Positions 5,781-9,340 of a stretch of DNA of 9,340 nucleotides are shown here, piece after piece (the first letter of the stretch is position 1; every line of letters starts with the position of its first letter). A program made the translations under genes and the position numbers. The DNA lies in contig JAGVPF010000161.1 of NCBI GenBank assembly GCA_020052325.1, positions 1-9,340 of the forward strand. Reading direction: 5' to 3'. The notes beneath the pieces are model-generated. The model saw only the letters and a program-made list of their open reading frames with translations, was not told the DNA's origin and searched no databases. Source of the DNA: an archaeon (GTDB taxonomy: Archaea; Micrarchaeota; Micrarchaeia; Anstonellales; Bilamarchaeaceae).

Positions 5781-6872
5781 TTATAGCTTCAAAAGCCTGC
5801 CCATGCGCGCAATTGCGTCCGCAAGGACATACTCGGGCCTGTTCACGCAGATTCTGACATAGCTGCCAAAACCGCCAAACTCAGAGCCCGGGGCGACCGC
5901 TATCCCCTCCTTATCGAGGAGCATCATCGCGAACTCGCCCGAATCCTTAATCCCGGGATGCATTGCGAAAACGTAAATCCCGGATTCCGGCTTTGCGAAC
6001 CTGAACCCCCCGTCCTGCAGCGCTTTCTGCGCCGTTTCCGAGCGCGAGAGCCACTCCTTCCTGTTTTTCGAGAGTATCTCCTTTTCATCCTCAAGGCACG
6101 CAAGGCCGGCAGCCTGCACGAACGGGGCTACGCATGTGGCCGTAATCTGGTTGAAGGCGATTAGCCTTTTGGCGATGTCTTCCGGCGCAATCGCATATCC
6201 CAGCCTCCAGCCTTCCATGTTGAATTCCTTGGAGAACGACCGTACGCGTATCGCCCCGTCATACCTGGGAATGGGCCGAAACGACAGGCCCTTGTACGCC
6301 TCATCCAGCACGACATGCGTGCCGCTCTCCTGGCATTCGGCGATAACCGACCTTATGCTCTTCTCGTCATAAACAGTGCTTGTCGGATTGAGGGGGTTGC
6401 ATATGAGGAGCATCCTGGCCTTTTTCACATCCTCGGGCTGGAATTGCCAGCCATTCACCATGTCTGTGCTTATCGGCTCAGCCTTCAGCTCGAGCTGGCT
6501 GCACGCGAGCCTGTATGCCGGCCAGTATGGCGATGGGAAAGAAACCATATCCCCTTTTTTGCACAGGATGCTCATGAGCCCGTATAACAGGTGCTTGGAG
6601 CCCGGGCCGACGACCACGTTCTTCACGTCGCACCCTTCGCGCGCTGCAATCTTTTCGCGGAGCTCGCTTAGCCCGGCCGAAGAGCCGTAGCCGGATTTCG
6701 ATTGCCTCATCCTGACCAGCCCCGCCTCGATTGCGCGCTCGGGCGTCGGGAGGTTCGTATCCCCGACATTCAGCCGGGTGACCTTCCTCCCTTCCTTCTC
6801 AAGCGCAAGCGCTTTCTCCGCAAGTTCGTAGAACATGGCGACACCAACGATTCCATACATCCGAATATGCAT
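5781..6872 (-). CDS. PLP-dependent class I/II aminotransferase, probably aromatic
   Basis: A 363-residue fold-type I aminotransferase. The PLP lysine is K215 in SFSKEFNMEGWRLGY (212-226). N159 and N162 in NPLNPT, D190 and Y193 in DEAY hold the cofactor, SPYWPAY (114-120) has the stacking aromatic, and R340 in SYVRICV should bind the substrate carboxylate. GYGSSAGLSELR (61-72) is the usual early motif. Length is slightly short for the family, which often has 380-400. The gene begins 8 nt after tyrA at the end of an aromatic amino acid operon, so its likely job is to transaminate phenylpyruvate and 4-hydroxyphenylpyruvate to Phe and Tyr. An aspartate or broad-range enzyme is also possible from sequence alone. 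The start is uncertain. ATGs at 6872, 6860 and 6836 are in frame. Only 6836 has a GGTG-like ribosome binding site, but residues before it resemble the family's N-terminus, so I keep 6872. Confidence 0.88.
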   Translation of the reverse strand: MHIRMYGIVGVAMFYELAEKALALEKEGRKVTRLNVGDTNLPTPERAIEAGLVRMRQSKSGYGSSAGLSELREKIAAREGCDVKNVVVGPGSKHLLYGLMSILCKKGDMVSFPSPYWPAYRLACSQLELKAEPISTDMVNGWQFQPEDVKKARMLLICNPLNPTSTVYDEKSIRSVIAECQESGTHVVLDEAYKGLSFRPIPRYDGAIRVRSFSKEFNMEGWRLGYAIAPEDIAKRLIAFNQITATCVAPFVQAAGLACLEDEKEILSKNRKEWLSRSETAQKALQDGGFRFAKPESGIYVFAMHPGIKDSGEFAMMLLDKEGIAVAPGSEFGGFGSYVRICVNRPEYVLADAIARMGRLLKL

Positions 6873-6880
6873 CCGTATGC

Positions 6881-7654
6881 TTATGCGACGTTTTTCCTCA
6901 GCTTAGTGAAAAATCTGCGCGCCTCATCATAATCCTTTCCCTTGATGACATGCTTGAGGAACTCCAGCTTCGCGGTTATCCTCTCGAGCTGGGCGAGCGA
7001 GTACCTGTTGAAGAGGATTTCCGCGAGCAAATGATCGTCCTCGGAAAGCAGGCCCCGTGCAATCTTCCTGTGCCTTGCGAACGTGGTCCCCGGGACCGCG
7101 GCGCTTTCCATGCACGCGGCGAATACGAGCGACGCGGCGAACGGCGTCGTAAGCGAATATGCCATCATCCGGTCATGCTCGTCGAAGCTGTAGTCGAATA
7201 TCCGGATTCCCAAGTGCAAGAACAGCTTCCGGAACACGTCCGCGCCTTCGGCATCCGAGCCTTTGATTATTACCGCGTTCTCCTCACGCAGGGCGGACAT
7301 GTCCGCGAACGTCGGCCCGAACATCGGGTGCACGGAGACGAAGCGGCGGGACGCCTTCTCATAAAACTCCCCGAAGCCCCCCTTCACCGAAGCGACATCC
7401 GCGATGATGCAGTCCTTCGGGATGTGGGGGAAGGCCGATTCGAATGCCGGAACAGTGTTCTGGAGGCTGACCGCATTGAGGAGCATCTGCGGCCCGAAGG
7501 CCGCAAGCTCACCGAGCGTTGCGAGCGCTTTCGCGCCTTCCACCGCCCCGGCCTTTGCACAATCCGTGTCATATACTGCAATCTCGTTCCCGCCTCTAAG
7601 CACAAAGGCGAACCACGAGCCCATCTTCCCGGCGCCCAAGATTGCAATCCTCAT
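6881..7654 (-). CDS. tyrA: Prephenate dehydrogenase
   Basis: A 257-residue enzyme that oxidatively decarboxylates prephenate to 4-hydroxyphenylpyruvate, the committed step to tyrosine. The N-terminal Rossmann half opens with MRIAILGAGKMG (glycine loop 7-12) and has D29 at the end of strand two, which favours NAD over NADP. Family motifs follow: SVKG (89-92) and SVHPMFGP (107-114) with the catalytic His109, then EHDRMMAYSLTTPF (159-172), which begins the all-helical dimerisation half. It is monofunctional, with no chorismate mutase or ACT domain, and is a little shorter than many bacterial enzymes. An upstream ATG at 7675 would add seven residues. I prefer 7654 because AAGGAGG lies seven bases before it and its ATG overlaps the pheA stop as ATGA. 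This points to coupled translation. Arogenate as substrate cannot be excluded. Confidence 0.93.
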   Translation of the reverse strand: MRIAILGAGKMGSWFAFVLRGGNEIAVYDTDCAKAGAVEGAKALATLGELAAFGPQMLLNAVSLQNTVPAFESAFPHIPKDCIIADVASVKGGFGEFYEKASRRFVSVHPMFGPTFADMSALREENAVIIKGSDAEGADVFRKLFLHLGIRIFDYSFDEHDRMMAYSLTTPFAASLVFAACMESAAVPGTTFARHRKIARGLLSEDDHLLAEILFNRYSLAQLERITAKLEFLKHVIKGKDYDEARRFFTKLRKNVA

Positions 7655-8709
7655 GCGCGCGCCTCCTTGTAGCATCCTAGGAACTTGTACGTCTTCGCCT
7701 CCTTCTGGACCTTATCGAGGATTTTCGCGACGCCCGCGTCCGCATCCGAGCCCTGGAAGTCGAGGAGGAACGCGAAATTCCCTATGTCCGTCTGCGCCGG
7801 GCGCGACTCGATGCGCGTGAGGTTTATCCCGGCATCCGAAAACAGCTTCAGCACGGAAAAGAGCGCGCCCGCCTTGTGCGCGGTCGAGAAGATGATGGAG
7901 CACTTGTCCCCCTTCTCCTTCCCCGCCTCTTTCGAAAGGACGACGAAGCGGGTGTAATTGGACTCGTGGTCCTCGATGTTCTCCTTGAGGACGTCCAAAT
8001 CGTATATCTCCGCGCAAAGCTTGCTTGCGATTGCAGCCGCGGCTTTCGGCCTCTCGTTGGCCAGCATCATGGCGGCCCCGGCCGTGTCATAATACGGCCG
8101 CGGCTCCAGCTTGTTCCTGGCTATGAAGCCCCGGCATTGGGAAATCGCCATCGGGTGCGAATAGACGACCTTGATTTCCCGGTAATCCGTGTCCGGAAGT
8201 GCGAGGAGGCAGTGGTGCACCGGCACTTTCACTTCACCTACAATCTTGAGGTCTGTCTCGACCAGCAAATCGTTCACCTGCGTCACCGCACCGGCAAGGG
8301 AGTTCTCAACCGGCACCACGCCGCAGTCGAATTGATTCTTCGCGACCCCTTCGAAAACGTCGAGGAATTCCGGGCACGGTATCGCGACCATCTTTCCGTC
8401 GTATTTCCGCGCGGCCACTTCGCTGTACGCGCCGTGCTCGCCCTGGAAGCCTGCAAGCCTCGGATTGCCCTTCTGGAGCGCCTTGGACTCATCGATGATG
8501 TCCCGGAACAATTTCTGCGTGAATGCCGGCCGGACAAGCCCCCGTGAATGCTTAGCCGCAGATTCGAGCACCCCCTTCTCCCGCTCGGCGTCCTCGACCC
8601 CGGGCTTCATCTTCATTGTCCGGAGCGCGAACTCCATCCTGGAATTCAATAGCTTGAGTATCTCGCCATCTATCCTGTCTATCTTCCCGCGCAATTCCTT
8701 GAGTTCCAT
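7651..8709 (-). CDS. pheA: Bifunctional chorismate mutase / prephenate dehydratase (P-protein) with ACT domain
   Basis: A 352-residue protein that turns chorismate into prephenate and then phenylpyruvate. Residues 1-80 are an AroQ-type helical chorismate mutase. R7, R24, K35, D40, R43, E44, S75 and Q79 align with the known active-site set of the E. coli enzyme, keeping its spacing apart from one shorter loop. The dehydratase domain (about 85-260) has GEHGAYSE (90-97), VVPVENSLAGAV (131-142) and the catalytic NYTRF (251-255). The C-terminal ACT domain (about 270-350) has GALFSVLKLFSDAGINLTRIESRP (281-304), the phenylalanine-binding segment, so feedback inhibition by Phe is expected. The ATG at 8709 is chosen because AGGTGA lies five bases before it. 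A GTG at 8718 would place that site inside the gene. It follows aroC by 9 nt, and its stop overlaps the tyrA start. All key residues are present, so it should be active. Confidence 0.95.
   Translation of the reverse strand: MELKELRGKIDRIDGEILKLLNSRMEFALRTMKMKPGVEDAEREKGVLESAAKHSRGLVRPAFTQKLFRDIIDESKALQKGNPRLAGFQGEHGAYSEVAARKYDGKMVAIPCPEFLDVFEGVAKNQFDCGVVPVENSLAGAVTQVNDLLVETDLKIVGEVKVPVHHCLLALPDTDYREIKVVYSHPMAISQCRGFIARNKLEPRPYYDTAGAAMMLANERPKAAAAIASKLCAEIYDLDVLKENIEDHESNYTRFVVLSKEAGKEKGDKCSIIFSTAHKAGALFSVLKLFSDAGINLTRIESRPAQTDIGNFAFLLDFQGSDADAGVAKILDKVQKEAKTYKFLGCYKEARA
7662..7668 (-). promoter_or_regulatory. Ribosome binding site of tyrA
   Basis: AAGGAGG on the minus strand lies seven bases before the ATG at 7654, inside the last codons of pheA. 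It decides the tyrA start in favour of 7654 over 7675. Confidence 0.8.
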
Positions 8710-8714
8710 GCATT

Positions 8715-8720
8715 TCACCT
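8715..8720 (-). promoter_or_regulatory. Ribosome binding site of pheA
   Basis: AGGTGA on the minus strand matches the 16S 3'-end complement and lies five bases before the ATG at 8709. Its first two bases are part of the aroC stop codon (TAG, 8721-8719), so termination of aroC occurs on the binding site, which favours re-initiation. It also argues against the GTG at 8718. Confidence 0.75.
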
Positions 8721-9340
8721 ATCTTCCCTTTCGTTTGGCCTCGGCCTTCCCTCCCAGCACCCTGGGAATCCTCTGTTCGATAAGCATCAAATCCGCTAGC
8801 ACGATTGCCGTGGCGGCCTCCAGAATGACAGGCACCCTCAGCGCGATGCACGCATCATGCCGGCCCAAAACAGATATCGGCGCCGGCTCTCCTGTTTCGA
8901 GGTTCACGGTTTTGCCGGGTTTGGCTATGCTCGCCGTCGGCTTGACCGCGATCCGGAAAACGAGCTCGTTGCCGTTCGTGATTCCGCCGTTGATTCCGCC
9001 GGAATTGTTGGTGGCAGTGCGTCCCTTCGCATCGAGAATCGCATCGTTGCATTCGCTCCCGCGCATCCGCGCGCTTGCGAAACCCGCCCCGAACTCGATT
9101 CCCTTCACCGCCGGAATCGACAGCGCCGCGTGCGCGAGAAGCGACTCGGCCGAATCGAAGAACGGCTCCCCAAGCCCAGCCATCACGCCCGTTGCCCGGC
9201 ATTCTACTATCCCGCCAAGCGAGTCGCCTTCCCTGATTGCGGCATCCAGGGCATCATCGATTGCTTTCCGGCTTTGGCTCGTGATTCCTCCGATTTCAAC
9301 GACTTCGGCCTTTACCTGCGTTCCCATTGCGCCAAGCATC
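8719..9340 (-). CDS. aroC: Chorismate synthase, C-terminal part
   Basis: About 206 C-terminal residues of chorismate synthase, which removes phosphate from 5-enolpyruvylshikimate-3-phosphate to give chorismate, using reduced flavin. The frame runs off the right edge, so the ATG at 9339 is internal and the true start lies outside. Clear family blocks are present: DSLGGIVEC, then GLGEPFFDSAESLLAHA and SIPAVKGIEFGAGF, GSECND, TNNSGGINGGITNGNEL, VKPTASI, and GRHDACIALRVPVILEAATAIVLAD. The conserved His in GRHD and the FMN and substrate-binding glycine segments are intact. It ends in a basic KAEAKRKGR tail. It leads directly into pheA and supplies that enzyme's substrate. The operon promoter must lie beyond this edge. 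Family assignment is firm. Confidence 0.96.
   Translation of the reverse strand, partial: MLGAMGTQVKAEVVEIGGITSQSRKAIDDALDAAIREGDSLGGIVECRATGVMAGLGEPFFDSAESLLAHAALSIPAVKGIEFGAGFASARMRGSECNDAILDAKGRTATNNSGGINGGITNGNELVFRIAVKPTASIAKPGKTVNLETGEPAPISVLGRHDACIALRVPVILEAATAIVLADLMLIEQRIPRVLGGKAEAKRKGR

Noticed and set aside
6950..7672. A 240-residue plus-strand open frame opposite tyrA, with similar long frames opposite pheA (7876-8547) and the AAA+ gene (4140-4727)
   Set aside because: They mirror well-identified minus-strand genes, are rich in Arg, Glu and Pro as expected for GC-biased antisense frames, and have no recognisable domain.

Overview
The window looks like a chromosomal stretch of a GC-rich archaeon, possibly of a DPANN-type lineage, although the lineage is an inference. 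The archaeal reading rests on several signs. There is a Cdc48/VAT-type tandem AAA+ ATPase. TATA-like boxes sit about 26-29 bp before the start codons of genes that open transcription units, with no Shine-Dalgarno in front of them, which suggests leaderless mRNAs. An oligo-T terminator follows the first gene. Strong Shine-Dalgarno sites appear only inside the operon. Almost all genes lie on the minus strand.

Layout from left to right. The window opens with the C-terminal end of a membrane H+-pyrophosphatase (plus strand, cut by the left edge), closed by T-rich termination signals. Convergent to it is a complete diguanylate cyclase (GGEEF with an RxxD inhibitory site) that carries an N-terminal Cys/His cluster. 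A divergent intergenic region separates it from a small class I SAM methyltransferase on the plus strand. Then comes a poorly understood stretch (1636-2164) with one probable 80-residue protein of unknown function and an unassigned promoter-like box. A second SAM methyltransferase follows (minus strand).

The centre is a 904-residue ATPase with two AAA+ modules fused behind a polytopic membrane domain, in place of the soluble N-domain of Cdc48/VAT. It has its own promoter, flanked by a near-perfect direct repeat.

The right third is an aromatic amino acid operon read right to left: chorismate synthase (aroC, cut by the right edge), a bifunctional chorismate mutase/prephenate dehydratase with an ACT domain (pheA), prephenate dehydrogenase (tyrA) and a class I/II aminotransferase. 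The junctions are tight: aroC and pheA are 9 nt apart with the pheA ribosome binding site over the aroC stop, pheA and tyrA overlap by ATGA, and tyrA and the aminotransferase are 8 nt apart. Together they take the last shikimate intermediate to chorismate, then prephenate, then phenylpyruvate or 4-hydroxyphenylpyruvate, and finally to Phe and Tyr.

The most notable items are the membrane-embedded Cdc48-like ATPase and the intact c-di-GMP synthase in an archaeal setting. No tRNA, rRNA, CRISPR array, insertion sequence or integrase was seen.
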